Counted from the first letter of the stretch, positions 46,018 through 57,699 are shown. The stretch: DNA of 64,000 nt from Ophioderma brevispina (GCA_023653785.1 JAMKCH010079145.1:24699-88698); one strand, 5' to 3'. The notes: generated by a model not told the origin, from the letters alone. Program-made: numbers and translations.

Positions 46018-46989
46018 ATTACTTGTGGACCACTCCTTAAATATTTGAAATGGTCCTTAATGATCAAACGGGCATTTTATTCTTATATTAAATGTATAGA
46101 TTAGTGATTAAAAAGACAATTCTGCAATTACATCCATATATTAGTTGGCCTTATTTACATTTGTATGAAATATTTTTACAATATCTGCAGTGCCAAACAT
46201 GTTCGAATGCTTTTATTGACCAAACTCCCCCCCCCGCCCCCCATTCAATGTTGAAATCTGCACATCTGGTTTTCATTGGAGAAGAATCCAACATTGATTG
46301 GTGGTTGGGGGGAGGGTGGGTAGGACATACATATGTGAACCTTTTATAAGAACATTTAGTTCGCAGGTATAGTCATGGGTTGTGATTCAATTTGTTATTT
46401 TCTTGAGTGCATCTAGTGCAAGGATGTGATGGGATTAAAAAACAAATTCTAACCAGAAACCATTACTCTAGGCGATCAAGTGATTGAAGTAACAAACGGC
46501 GTTGATAAAACTTCATTTGTAAAAGACTCAAAGCAAATCCCATTATTTTGATCTTTGTATATATACGTTACATTACTGTCAAATAATGTATGGACTCATA
46601 AAGATTGTAATGAGCCCAAGTCCAAGCCATCTCTAACTCATATTCTATGCATTTATTCAGCATACATATAGATGAAAGAAAATTAACATACAAAAGTAGC
46701 AGTTCTTTACCCTCTGTGACGGTATTCACTCACGTTCCCATAGAAACTGTTGGTGGGGCTCTGGCACGGTATTCAATGAATATCGTTAAGGAATTAGAAA
46801 GGATCAAGATTTTTTTTGGTTGACTTTTTATTACCGTGAATACCGTGCGATTTGAACAAAGACTACCATTTTAGAAGCAGGACAAGATAGCTCAAATCAG
46901 GTAAGCGCTAGATCAAGTGTATGCTTCAATTCAATGCGTATAGGCGTGCGTACGAGCCCTGTGTGAGATTCAGTTGTCTTGTAATTTCC
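46018..46989. other. Non-coding
   Basis: No supported gene. A donor-like AAATCAG|GTAAGC at 46899 follows a possible 26-nt micro-exon (46873-46898) after ACCATTTTAG. Its length does not fit the phase needed between candidate exons 4 and 5, so it is not called. Confidence 0.4.
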
Positions 46990-47255
46990 CTGGAAAAGAA
47001 AATTAAACCGCTTGGTTGTCTTCGATTACCATGCTTATTTGGGAATCTGTCCGGATGCGTGGTTATCTCGATGTATTGTTTGCCTGATAAGGGAAAGCGC
47101 TGATCCCGATTGCGATCCCTCTGAAATGATGCTAAATGGTTTATGGTATAGCTGGGCCACAGTGATCAGCGACCATTTGTGTGAAAAGCGCTTAGAGGCC
47201 AATAACATAAGGCGCTATATAAATATCTTGTATTATTATTATTTTGCATTGTTTC
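46990..47255 (+). mobile_element. SINE/LINE 3' tail with (ATT)n end
   Basis: Ends with GTGTGAAAAGCGCTTAGAGG, AATAACATAAGGCGCTATAT, AAATATCTTG and (TATT)n. The AAGCGC...GGCGCTATATAAAT hairpin followed by ATT repeats is the usual 3' tail of CR1/L2-type LINEs and SINEs that use them. The 5' limit is uncertain. Confidence 0.6.
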
Positions 47256-48639
47256 CATGCATTTCCTTTATGATTACCGTGGCATACCGATTTAAAATGA
47301 TTGGAATGGAATTAATAGAAATGTGTGTTAAACTTTGGCAAATTAATTAGGCGTACGTGAAATGCTTATTTTAACACGCAATATTTGTTAACACACAAAC
47401 ACGAAAAAGCATTGCGTCCCGATCCCAATGAACATAATTTCGGGCAATATGGTCATGAGCACAAAACAGGGTCTGCAGATTTGTTAAGATTAAATCTTGT
47501 AACTTATTCTGGTGAATTTTGGATGGTTTAAGAGGGGGTGATGAAACCCATTCAAAAACCAGTGTCAGTGCTGGGCGCTGACATTTTGAATATTGAACGG
47601 AATAATTATTAGTTTGGGTGCTTGTATACACACATAAGTTCAATTCGATACAAACAATCCGCCCAAAATATCAGCTGTTGGATGTGGGTGCTATTGGGTG
47701 GTGTAAATGTTGTCATAACCATGGCCCACACAAAGAATGAAATGACACATCAGGTCGTCTTGATTAAATAAACCGACTCAATGAATACATCCTTTCACCT
47801 AAGCGCCGCATTGCATTATGAGAAAGAAAAAAAGAGTATAGTGAGCACAATTGATCCAGGTACACTATTATACACCTGGCCACCTCGAACTACATTACAT
47901 TAATTTTTATAACTACCGTAGTGTATATGCAAAGGGCACCCACAGTATGTGGAAGAAGCGACGGCAGATTGCTTTCTATGTTGGTACTCTATGTTTTATT
48001 TGTGGTAGGCAAAACATGCGCGACGATTAATTTCTAAAGCTTAGTAACGGTTTGCCTCTCTATCTTAAGAACATCTTGGTTTCAAGTTTCTTTCAATAAT
48101 CAGACATTCGGTGCCCACTTACCTGTGATTTGTATTAAATCTGGTTGAAAAAGTCACAGATACCAAAGTCATTAATTTAATCCTAGTTTTGGTCCAAATT
48201 TTGGTAATAAAATAACCATACTAATTTAAAACAAAAGATAAATCCATCCATTCTTTTTTTTTTACTATGCAGAAAATTGTACCAAAATTGGTATAAGCAT
48301 ATAAATAACGGAAACCTGAGCAGAAGTTTGATACAGCTTCGCTTCATAGCGTTGTACAAAATGTGATAATGTGCTAACAAAATGCACAAACTGTGCGAGT
48401 AAAATATTTTAAAATTTAGCTTTTTGTCTACAATACTTAAAATCGCCCTAAATCCACTGAAATTTTAATACAAGCTGTAGATGTTGAAAATAGAGATGTT
48501 GGCACCAAAGGGGTCAAACATGAAAAGGAATTGTAATGTTTTTAGCCTAATTGTGGCGTGTTGTAATTGTTTATACATGGATGTCAAGACTGTACTCATT
48601 GTTAATAAAGCAAAAATGTCCTGAGGTCACATGGAGTGG
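47256..48639. other. Non-coding; holds a dispersed repeat at 48400-48540
   Basis: No supported gene. The part at 48400-48540 matches 45680-45825. Confidence 0.4.
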
Positions 48640-48884
48640 GATGCTGGAGGGAATCAACTACCAGTGTGTGTTTTTTTGTGTTTAATGACCACCATTGTCC
48701 ACTGTGTACTGAATAAAACACTCGCAGTGGTATTATAAAAACCGTTGTTTACCCATAAGGGCATTCATTGATTTGAGCTTAACATTTCAGGTGAGGGTAA
48801 AACGGTACACAATGCACACAAAATCAATTTAAAAAAACTTGAGTGTGACACAATTTTCCAAATGTGCCCCAGTGTCTTTTAATG
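48640..48884. repeat. Part of a GGCACTGGCAC-family element
   Basis: GTTTACCCATAAGGGCATTC, TTCAGGTGAGGGTAAAACGG and the end AAATGTGCCCCAGTGTCTTT-TAA match the right half of 58315-58863. Confidence 0.55.
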
Positions 48885-49805
48885 TGTTTTGAAAGGATGC
48901 AGGGAGGTGTGTGATTCCTGGATCTTCTTACTGCTTTCTGAGTATCAATTCCCTGCAGGAAGCTTTATACACATGATAAAGTGTGTACGCTTGTCTGAAT
49001 GTGAAGCATCCTATAGTAACAAAAATTAGCCTTGACCAATCCTCCCCCTTCATACCTGCTTATCGATCTATTGGCCTCTAAGCACTAGTTTGGTTGGTCA
49101 CTTGGAAGGTAGTGTCAACATTACCTCCAAATGACCAAACCAAAACTATATTCGATTCATCTGATTGTGACCCCGTACCATTCTTGCGGAGGTGAAGAAT
49201 TCAATGAGGCGCAAGACTTCTTGTAATCATGTTTTTGTGAGCAATGTTAAGACCTGAAATGCACTATAGTGCTTTTCCATACATGAAGAAATTGTATTTA
49301 TTGGCAGGTGAGTGAGTTATCTGATTAGTGTCCTCAAGATAATCCGGTGTGCACATGCATTTGAATGTCTTTCATGTTCCGGTAGATCTAGGTTGATCCC
49401 TCTCCGACTTAATGAATAGGTCCAAAAATCCAGGGGGCGAACGTATCAACGCGAATCGACTATAGTGCTTAGAGGCCAAGAGATAGATAAGCAGGATGGG
49501 TTGAGGTATATATAGAAGGTAGTGTCATGTAATGAGCAAATCAGAGATACTGTAAGAGCGGGAGTTCTGTAACCTGACCCATCTGACACATTTTTTTCTG
49601 GCACACTTGAATTTGGAACTTCAAAGAAAAAACATGTGCTTTATTCCATAAATGGTTTCCAAATTCAAAGGGTCAGAAAAGAAGGTTTAAGATGGTTAAG
49701 TTACGGGAAACTCCATAAGGAATGGGTGTATGATGTCAACAGTGATATAGACGCATATTTTGATTGGTTAATCAGAGGGCTATCTCATGTTTGACCTGTA
49801 ATGAG
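48885..49805. other. Non-coding, partly repeated
   Basis: No gene. TTCTGTAACCTGACCCATCT (49564) is related to 17168 and to 50153-50180. Confidence 0.4.
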
Positions 49806-50106
49806 CAGTGGCGGACCGAGGCGGCAGTGTCGCTCCAGCTGGGGCCAAATTTCCAAAGTCGTCCCGCCATGATGGGGGAAATATTTGTAAGTCGTTCCGG
49901 TGATGTGCTCCAATGAAGCCAGAATGGACAAAATTCGCGCGTAGCGCGCGAAAATGAGAAAATACTTGATGTGCCCAACTGGGACCAAAATTGTGAAATT
50001 CCCCGAAAAAGATGGATGATAAAAATGCACATTTTGCCCATATCGTCCCGATTTTCGGAGCCAGAGGGGGCAACTTGCACCCCCTGCCCCGGGCGGTACG
50101 CCACTG
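49806..50106. mobile_element. hAT-like short element, third type
   Basis: CAGTGGCGGACCG and CGGTACGCCACTG ends, with the 8-bp duplication GTAATGAG on both sides (49798-49805 and 50107-50114). 301 bp; the interior includes the palindrome CGCGCGTAGCGCGCG. The minus-strand frames (144, 97 and 81 codons) all lie within it and are by-products. Confidence 0.85.
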
Positions 50107-50690
50107 GTAATGAGCCTATCAGAAAATATTTATAATAGGTCGGTAGGGGAGTTTTTGGAACCTGACACATTTTTTTCTGACACACTTCATGGAATGTGGA
50201 AACCATTAACAGAATAAACAGTGATTATCCATGATAGGATTCGGAATGTGTGTTCAGCTGGGCGATCAGCTACGAACTCTCAGGTGGTGCCCCAAGGGGT
50301 TAACAAAGAAAGCTATGCAGGTGACTATAGACATTTAGATGTCCAAATTGTTTATTTTTTCCTCAAAAATTTCAATTGCAATCAGCATGAAAATTGCATT
50401 CAAATGAGTACAAACAAGCCTAGTCTTAGATCAACGTCTTTGGCCCCACGTTAGTGGGTGGCTATGTTATCATAATAGATTATGTCTGTCTGTGTGTCTA
50501 TGCTCATTAACTTGTCTGTCTGTACATGTATAACTGTGACTGTTTATTAATGCACTGCACTGACAAAATACATGAACTTGAAATTTGGAAGGGTTTTAGA
50601 CCACAGGGGCAAATTAAGGGTGGTGCACACGGCATACAGCCCCTATTTTTTGTGGGCCGCCAGCTATAGCTGGAGGACCACTTAGCAATC
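50107..50690. other. Non-coding
   Basis: No supported gene. Confidence 0.35.
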
Positions 50691-50772
50691 CGTTGTGCAT
50701 GTGTATGTGTGGATGTGTGGATGTATGTGTGTGTGTGTGTGTGTCACTAAAATGTTAAGTTTTTTTTTTTTT
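50691..50772. repeat. (GT)n microsatellite and T run
   Basis: GTGTATGTGTGGATG units grading into (GT)n (about 50722-50744), then a T run at 50761-50772. Confidence 0.85.
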
Positions 50773-51030
50773 AAATTGACCTCAATAGAAAAGTTGAAGT
50801 TCAATGGGAACCAAACTTCTGTCATAGGTGCACCATGGGATCCCTCATATGTTGATGAGGTCAAAGGTCATGTGAGGTCAAGTTGAAAAATAGGCTAAAA
50901 ATGTAAAATTGACCTCAATTGAAAACTTGCAGCTCAATTGGAACCAAACTTGTGTCATAGGTGCACCATGGGATCCCTCATATGTTAATGAGGTCAAAGG
51001 TCATGTGCCAAGGTCAAAGGTCATGGAGCG
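50773..51030 (+). repeat. 134-bp tandem duplication with three DR1 motifs
   Basis: Two direct copies sharing AAATTGACCTCAAT, GGAACCAAACTT, GTGCACCATGGGATCCCTCA and TATGTT(G/A)ATGAGGTC. AGGTCAAAGGTCA, the consensus direct repeat-1 site of HNF4/RXR/COUP-TF-type nuclear receptors, occurs exactly at 50858-50870, 50991-51003 and 51011-51023. Whether it is bound is not known. Confidence 0.75.
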
Positions 51031-51402
51031 GCCCACAGCTTATATTCTTTGAATATAGCGAGCGTGAAAGCCAAGAACTGAGAATTCTAGTTATTTTTTG
51101 CAGAGCACAGGGCGCTGGGCACCCTCTAGATATAGAAGAATGACTTTTTGTGGATGCCCAGGCTCCCACCCCCCCCCCCCACGTAGGGGCCTGGGTGGAT
51201 GCATGGAGTATCCACCTATGTGAGTGAATACTCCATGCGTGTATGTGGCTTCTCAAGTGATGCTTCACACACTCTATGTAGAATCTTGTTGTGTAGTGTA
51301 TATCCTCCCCCACATAAAGAAAAAGTAGCGTAAAGAAGTTAATTTGTCATCAAAACAATTGGTGAACAGTCCAGTGACTATTTTTTGTCTATATATTTCC
51401 AG

Positions 51403-51506
51403 TAACCATCCGTCAGAATCTTGAGTCGATGGCACAGGAGAAGAGGAAACTAAACTCACATATTAAAGAACTCAACACCACGGGAAACCAAGCAGGTAGC
51501 CGACAG
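51403..51506 (+). CDS. Candidate exon 5, coiled-coil-like peptide
   Basis: The acceptor TTTTTTGTCTATATATTTCC-AG is one of the best in the window; the donor is CGACAG|GTAGTT. Two leading bases (TA) finish a codon, then 34 codons: TIRQNLESMAQEKRKLNSHI followed by KELNTTGNQAGSRQ, ending in phase 0. The heptad-like spacing of Leu, Met and Ile among Glu, Lys, Gln and Arg suggests a coiled coil. An alternative donor 11 nt upstream (GCAG|GTAGCC) would shift the frame. The preceding exon must leave one base, which exon 4 does not, so an exon between them is missing from this list. Confidence 0.55.
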
Positions 51507-52451
51507 GTAGTTTTTTTCGCCCCCATGTCAAGATGCCCTATTTCCTTCATAAATGAAAATTTGCCAACATATTGCAACAATCAAGTGTAAGGTCACCGGG
51601 TAGTCAATTAGGGCTGCGAGGCAATGAGGATTAAATTATGTCCTAGTCGAAGCTAGAACCGGGCATGCCAGAATGCAACACCTAATACAATTGACCGTAT
51701 ACAATTCTGTAGATGACACGCCTCATACAATCTCTGGTTTTAGATAATACAAAGAAGGTTTGGGGAGTGCCAAATCGTATACCACAGTTTAAACGGAATA
51801 AAACCCCAAACTCGTTTAACCTCGTCTTCATGGCCCAAATCTTCCCATTGAAAAATGCTGTGCGTACACGCGATTTGGCAGGCCTCTATGGTGGCAAGGT
51901 GGAGACTGTGAATCCCCCATTTTATTTTTGTAACGTTAGTGGACTTCTTCATGGGAGAATCGCTCAAAATTATTATGTTTGGTATAAAGCTGTGTTCTGA
52001 TGACATGCTATTTGTACTTCCTTTCCATTGATGTGTGGTCACCATCTCTTTTACAGGCAAAATTTGAAGAAAATCAAGGAAGCATTATTCAAATACGAAC
52101 ATAGTTGCAATAAAATAAATCAGATTTTACCTAAAAGTCTATGACCCCATGTACAATAGGCCAAAAGTTTCCAGTTCACAGCTAGTAGTATATGCTTATG
52201 ATATCAAATATACCAGGCTTTAAATGAGACCCCTGTATGGTCCGGTGTGTTGCTCCCCCCCCCCCCCCCCCCCCCCCATTTAAGAATAGTGTGTTTTTAT
52301 TTAGTTTCAGGGTTACAGGTTTATTTCCATCGACATTGCACACAAGTACAGTAGTAATTTCTATCTCATTAGAGTAAACAAATTATTAGATAGACCGCCA
52401 ACAAATTGTGGTCCATAGATTTACAACCGAGTTTGGAACGGGCCCTGGTTG
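51507..52451 (+). other. Intron; C run near 52254-52278
   Basis: First part of the inferred intron to 54286. No other feature besides the long C run. Confidence 0.4.
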
Positions 52452-52819
52452 TTAAAGGTTGAATCAGAGATTTCCCGAGGAGGGGCCCCTCAAAGTTCCC
52501 AAAAAATCAGATGTTTGCATGTACACAATGCTGGTCCAATACTAAGCACTGTGTGAATTAGCCTAAGCAATCGAAGTCCTTCAAATAGAAAATCACAATT
52601 TTGTTACAAAATTCCGGATTTCAGAATTTTTGTTATATACACAGAATCCACTGGTTCCACGGCAATATTATACATAAATGTTACTGAACTTTCAAAACGA
52701 AATATCCAATTCATCTCAAGTTGGAATTGTGCATTGAGGTTACTGATGAGTTTAGGTGACTATTTTTAATTATTACACAAAAAAAAATTCTATTTAAAAT
52801 CTTCTGAATCAGCATTTAA
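52452..52819. mobile_element. TTAA element, GGCTGACTCAGAGAT family, copy 2
   Basis: TTAA-AGGTTGAATCAGAGATTTC to AATCTTCTGAATCAGCAT-TTAA, 368 bp. Shares TATAGAAAATCACAA-like and TTTTTGTTATA blocks with 35491-36163. Confidence 0.7.
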
Positions 52820-53934
52820 GTGATTGTGACCAACTTTGCAAATTTGGGCCAAATAAATGAAAAAATTGGTTCTAATTCCCACATTTTGGTCCTGTTGAAA
52901 AAGTCACCAGAACAACTGCGGGGAAAATTTACTCCCCTTTCTAAGTACACTCTTGTCAGGTGAGGGTGAGATATAGAGGTTTTAGGACACACCAGCCATT
53001 ACTGTGTTTAATTTGTGTCCATAGAAGTAAGAATTTCGTAATTACTTTCATCATATACTTAACTTGCATAAGGGGTTGCACTTCCGTTAGTGCATAAGGG
53101 GGGGGGGGTTTCTAGGGGACCAGTCATTATATAACCACTTTTCCAAAGGAATTTTTAGATGAAATACACCACATGTTAGAAGGATTCAAAGGACATCAAA
53201 CAAATAAGAAATAAAAACTGAAAAAAAAAATTGTCAGTAAGAGAAAATTAGGGGCAAAACATTATTGTAATTTTGCGCAAAAATGTGCGAAAAGACACTA
53301 ATTTGTTTCTGCATCTTCTACCGGCACTGAATCACATAGAATGTTGTGTGATTGCTTTTAATGGTGAGAGATTGAACTATATTTAAACATATTAAGCACA
53401 CTTAGCAAGTCTCGTGCCATTTATATTTGTTATGTTACTTGTATAATGTGGTTCCATAGGTTCTACGTAAACCACTATACGATGTATATAAAATATTATG
53501 ACAACAATGGCCTACGCTATACTTTTCAAGAATTTTTTGATTAATTAATTTACTTTGTTTATGTCAATAGGTGTATGCATTACGAAACTCAGATCATCAT
53601 AGTAACTCTATTAAGATTTTTAATTTTGTCATGGGCCATTCCGTTAGTGCCTAGGGGGGCTCCTAGGGAACCCCATGCTAATTTACCGCAAAAAACGCGC
53701 GATATTGGATTTGAATTTTTTTTGTTGCACCAATGCAAGCGCAATAAAAAGTTAGGGACCAATACAAAAAATATAAACAAATATATTTGCAAGTTAAAAA
53801 AAAAAAGCGGACGAAAAACCAAAAAATGAAAGTCTAGGAACCCCCATTATGCAGTAAGTATATTTACAATCATGAAAAGAAATCCAGTTTAGAAGCAGGA
53901 GAAAGAAAACTGGAGTAGGCCTACCTACTTTGGA
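52820..53934. other. Intronic non-coding
   Basis: G run near 53100 and A runs near 53221 and 53798. No gene. Confidence 0.4.
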
Positions 53935-54010
53935 TTTGGAAACCATTTACAGTAAAGGCTCTGCCCAGGGATTGAACCTGGGACTCGAGGTTGACCGCAA
54001 CCTTCTACAA
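53935..54010 (-). repeat. tRNA-like B-box sequence
   Basis: On the minus strand: AAGGTTGCGGTCAACCTC then GTCCCAGGTTCAATCCCTGG. The T arm pairs over 6 bp and an anticodon-like stem is present. No clear A box is seen, so it is a tRNA-derived fragment rather than a gene. Confidence 0.4.
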
Positions 54011-54286
54011 GGCAAGGAAGGAATTCCTATGTACACACCCCTTTTCCATGTAGCCCTTTAGAAGTATTCAAATGGGGATTATAGAATTTTGGTATGATGA
54101 CTCTAGAAAACAAACATGAGCATATCGAATGGAAAAAGCCACCTGTGTTTTATTTAGAACAACTGTTGAAATAGGTCTATAATCGGTTTTGACTTCTAGA
54201 TTACGGCGGCAAAATTGACCCCGCATCCAAACCATTCGATAGGAACTTATAGTTGATGTATGTGCATTATGTTAACCTTATTGCAG

Positions 54287-54330
54287 AGACCTTCATCACA
54301 TAACAGCAGTTTCCTCAGTCCCAAAGACGG
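54287..54330 (+). CDS. Candidate exon 6, 44 nt
   Basis: Acceptor GTTAACCTTATTGCAG. Phase 0 start matches exon 5. Reads RPSSHNSSFLSPKD plus two bases (GG). Donor GACGG|GTGTTT is weak; an alternative at CCTAC|GTATCA (54348) would add six codons. The GG leftover plus the G opening the next exon makes Gly. The serine-rich peptide looks like a linker after the coiled coil. Confidence 0.4.
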
Positions 54331-54961
54331 GTGTTTAAGTTTCCTACGTATCAAGATATGAATATTAAAGACTCATGTGTATGTATTCTGGGTAACTCCT
54401 TACCCCCAAGGTCAAGCTCTCAATACATTTGTGTATACAGGTCAAAGAACTTTGCCTTTGACAATGAGACCAAAGCAGGCGGTGTGAAACTGAGAAATGG
54501 ACGGTCGACGGTGTAACCAACATAACCATGGTTGTGTAAACCTTCTGCGTGGGAACACGCATGGAGTGAGCGATTATAGCGAGCTTCCTGACAAACAGAA
54601 GGCACGTACCAATTTTGCAGTTTTATTAAGGGACCGGGCAAGACATATGTTCCTGAAGTGTGCGTAAAATCAATCCATATTTTGAGGGCAAGTGCTGAGG
54701 AAAAGATATTTTGCTCTGCACGATGAAAAGGGAGAAGGTTATGCTCATAGCTGTTTTTGTCCATAAATGGGGGGGAAAAGATATTCGGTGATGGGACGTG
54801 CATGCACCATACCTAAGAAATTTGTGTTTCCTGATGAACATAAACTTGATTCTTGGAGGGAAGGGGTGGTCCAGATTGGAAATGCCTGTGTAATTCCTGC
54901 CATTTTGTAAAAGTCCTAATATCGTAACCCAAACCTTGTTCTCTTCATTTTAACTTGGCAG
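54331..54961 (+). other. Intron between candidate exons 6 and 7
   Basis: 631 nt. The minus-strand frame of 127 codons (54420-54803) has no family features. Confidence 0.35.
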
Positions 54962-55000
54962 GTTGAAAAATCAAAGAGGAAGGTTGGGTGAATTGGAGGG
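54962..55000 (+). CDS. Candidate exon 7, 39 nt
   Basis: Acceptor CTCTTCATTTTAACTTGGCAG and donor GGAGGG|GTAAGG are both good. In the frame carried from exon 6 it reads LKNQRGRLGELE with GG left over, again helix-like. The phase chain from exon 5 to exon 7 is unbroken. The next exon was not identified with confidence. Confidence 0.45.
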
Positions 55001-56700
55001 GTAAGGCATAAAATATGATAGTGAAAAAAACCTTAAAGGTGCAACTAGAAGAGGAGAGGATGTTCACATATCATGTTATTCCTAAAAAAATTGAAAGCTT
55101 TAGTCACAGGGTTCGGCCCGATCATTTATTGCCCTATCCGGACATTTTCGATTTTGACCAACATTCCTATATTTTGTGGATTTGAAATAAACCAAAGAAG
55201 TTTTTTCGTCACTTTTTTGGAGTCTTAATTATTTTCCTTATCCAATTACTTCATATAAAACATGGGTCAAGGTTGTCTTTCCACTTAAGCTTTCTTTGAT
55301 GAAATATTTATGTGAAAAACCTGAAAAAAACAATAGCTTCACAGCTTGCATCTTGGGACTTTTTAGCCAAATTTTCATTAATTGACAAGTTTGTTGCATT
55401 TGAAACACCATTGGATGAAATTTTTATTCTAATTTTTCACCCACAAGTAATTCTATGACAAATTTATCTTTCATATAATACAAGGGGAACATTTGCTGTC
55501 TTCGACCTTAGTATCATTTTTGACCAAAAAAATTAAACTGATGCCTTGAAAATCTCTTGTATGCAACCTGTAAGTGTATCAGTTGTTAGGATGACTTCTC
55601 CAGGTTTGGCAATTCAGTGTAGGAGGGTTTTATCAATGGGGTATTTGGGGGGGGGGTCTATTGCTGATATATCTGTACCACCCTTTCACCCTTTGCATGG
55701 TTCGGCATTTGCAAGTAGGGCCTCAAACTCAGCATTGTGGATAAGGAACAATGCATTCACACTTGCAAGGTCCTGGTTTACGTATTACATCATAGAGCTG
55801 GACTATTAAACCAAGAGGAGACGAGCTGTTATTATGGAATAGCCAAAGCCCGTAACCGTTTTCTCTCACACACAGCGCGCGGTGGTTGTTGCTGCGTAAC
55901 CACGCGCGTGTCGTCACTGTTGAGGCGCAAGCACACGCATATAAAATCTGTGGTAAAGCGATTATGTTACCAGTGTGCATTTCCCGTGTTCCATTTGTCT
56001 GATCGGCCGATTTTTCTGCAATAATTATGCGAAAACCATCGATTGAAGAAACTATGCTTATAAAAAGATTCCTGCATCCCTAAGCACAAAAAGCTCCCGA
56101 TTGACCCATGCTGTAATTTTGCGTACGGAAAAGAGATTTGAATCCGTTGAGAGAGATGGATACATGTGGCACTGTTTTGTTGTTGTTTTCACCCTCACTA
56201 AGTGTGAAGAACGTAAAATACTCGCGTGGTCTCATAAATATGCATAATGACTTTTCAAATACGGACGAGTAAGTTAAACCAAAATCTGGGTGGTGCCCAA
56301 AAACTATGTTAATGAAGTCCGTATGCTCATTATAATACTGTGGGAACCTAAGATTTTGTACGCCGGTTTCGGTAGAATCTTCGGGGATATGGGTTATACT
56401 TTAATAGTTTTTTTTTTTTTTAATATTGTTATTTTGCAAATTATGAAAATAATCCCTAAAATGGCATTAATAAATAGGTAGAAAAAAATTTAAACCCTAT
56501 AATTACTGGAGAAGATTCCTTTTACGGCGTGAGTTGAGGGATAAGCATGCCATTTGGCATTCAATGTATCCTGTAAAACATCAGGTAATTTAAATTAATT
56601 TACATTTTTTTTTTTTTTTAATTCATCTTTTTTTAAAATGCAATTAAAAATAGCTTTTCCTACTAATATTTTTTGTATATAATATTAAAAAACACAAAAA
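55001..56700. other. Non-coding or unresolved
   Basis: No exon could be fixed. A frame at 55546-55809 (87 codons) has a donor-like GTAAGT inside it and no acceptor. CpG-rich CACGCGCG words near 55875-55935. Confidence 0.35.
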
Positions 56701-57478
56701 CCCCACGATTCTGTTGGACAAAACCACACCAGAAATTCCCCAGCAGTGGCCAAATCCAGCAGTTGGCCCCTGCAAGAAAAGAGACATGAATTCTTTCCAA
56801 CAGCCGCAAGGTTCCTAAAGATCATGATAAGAAAGCTATACAAGATCTCGCGCAGGACTTGCCCTTTTGAGAAGAAGTGTACAAGGGAAGCGTTTCACAA
56901 AAAATGCCGTCAAAACAGAGGCGAAGACATGCAAGCAGAAGTCTCAATTATAATGGAATGTGCTAATACAGGAGACAAGCTTTGCAAGATTTGCCAAAGT
57001 GAAGATGGATGACCTTGGTGAAATCCTGGTTACTGTGTGATAGAGATGATGGACGATGATGATGGTGTGCAACCTATCAATAGTTTCTACAATGAGAGCT
57101 ATGTGTCTTCATCAGAAAGGGACATACGAGAAGGCAATAGAAAATCCCTAAACAAGGATTGCTGAAACCGCAAGTTCCTTCGTCATGGTGGCGAGAGTGA
57201 TGGCATCTCTCGCCAGGCCAGTGAGGATTCACTCCTGGATGAGGAGAAATTCAGCAAGATTCTCCATGGAGACCAGAGTTCTCCCAAGGACAAGGATGAA
57301 CAAAGTGTAGCTGATGATAGCAGAGGTCCTACGCAGAAGCTTTCGGAAGAGGACACATGCGAAAGTGACATGCAGGCAAGCCTTTGCAGAAGGACAGAGG
57401 AGAAGTACAATGGAATCGGAAGGACTGTTGCTACGGAGGAAACATGAATTGAAAATGACGCTATGAGAGCAAAGACAG
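56701..57478 (+). pseudogene. Damaged coding-like block ending in a strong donor
   Basis: One frame runs across about 259 codons and is broken only by four TGA codons (57010, 57019, 57163, 57445). It includes EMMDDDDGVQPINSFYNESY, HGGESDGISRQASEDSLLDE and DQSSPKDKDEQSVADDSRGP, acidic and serine-rich stretches with coding-like composition. It ends at AAGACAG|GTGAGG. A second frame near the end (57313-57478) reads STMESEGLLLRRKHELKMTL, then one TGA, then EQRQ, helix-like, and also ends at this donor. So either the block is decayed with a frameshift, or TGA is being read through. It may belong to the upstream split gene. Family not recognised. Confidence 0.4.
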
Positions 57479-57612
57479 GTGAGGTGCGCTTTTTATAATT
57501 TCTTGAATTTTGTTATCCGTCCTACGATTCTTTCAAAACAAACATATAAAAATTTGGCAGTTTACTTCTGTATCTCAATGTCAATGTTTATAATCCTTCT
57601 TTATCTTCCCAG

Positions 57613-57699
57613 ATCCTGGCAGTATGTCTATTGTGGTCTCCCTACAACATGGTCATCAACTGTGGTTTCTATGAGAACGCAAATAGCCACCAGATCTAG
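57613..57699 (+). CDS. Possible exon following 57478
   Basis: The acceptor TAATCCTTCTTTATCTTCCC-AG is excellent. All but one frame is open. Phase 0 gives ILAVCLLWSPYNMVINCG and stops at TAG. The frame fitting exon 7 gives SWQYVYCGLPTTWSSTVVSM and reaches a donor-like TCTAG|GTAGAA. The frame is unresolved. Confidence 0.3.
   Translation: MLAVCLLWSPYNMVINCGFYENANSHQI

Noticed and set aside
46873..46898. 26-nt micro-exon with the strong donor AAATCAG|GTAAGC
   Set aside because: Its length cannot supply the phase needed between candidate exons 4 and 5.
49772..50206. 144-codon minus-strand frame and two overlapping ones
   Set aside because: They lie almost wholly within the hAT-like element 49806-50106 and cross its target duplication.
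57613..57670. Possible GPCR transmembrane helix 6 (LLWSPYNMV-like)
   Set aside because: The resemblance is a few residues in one of three possible frames. No helix 7 or other helices follow, and the frame conflicts with the longer frame of the preceding block.
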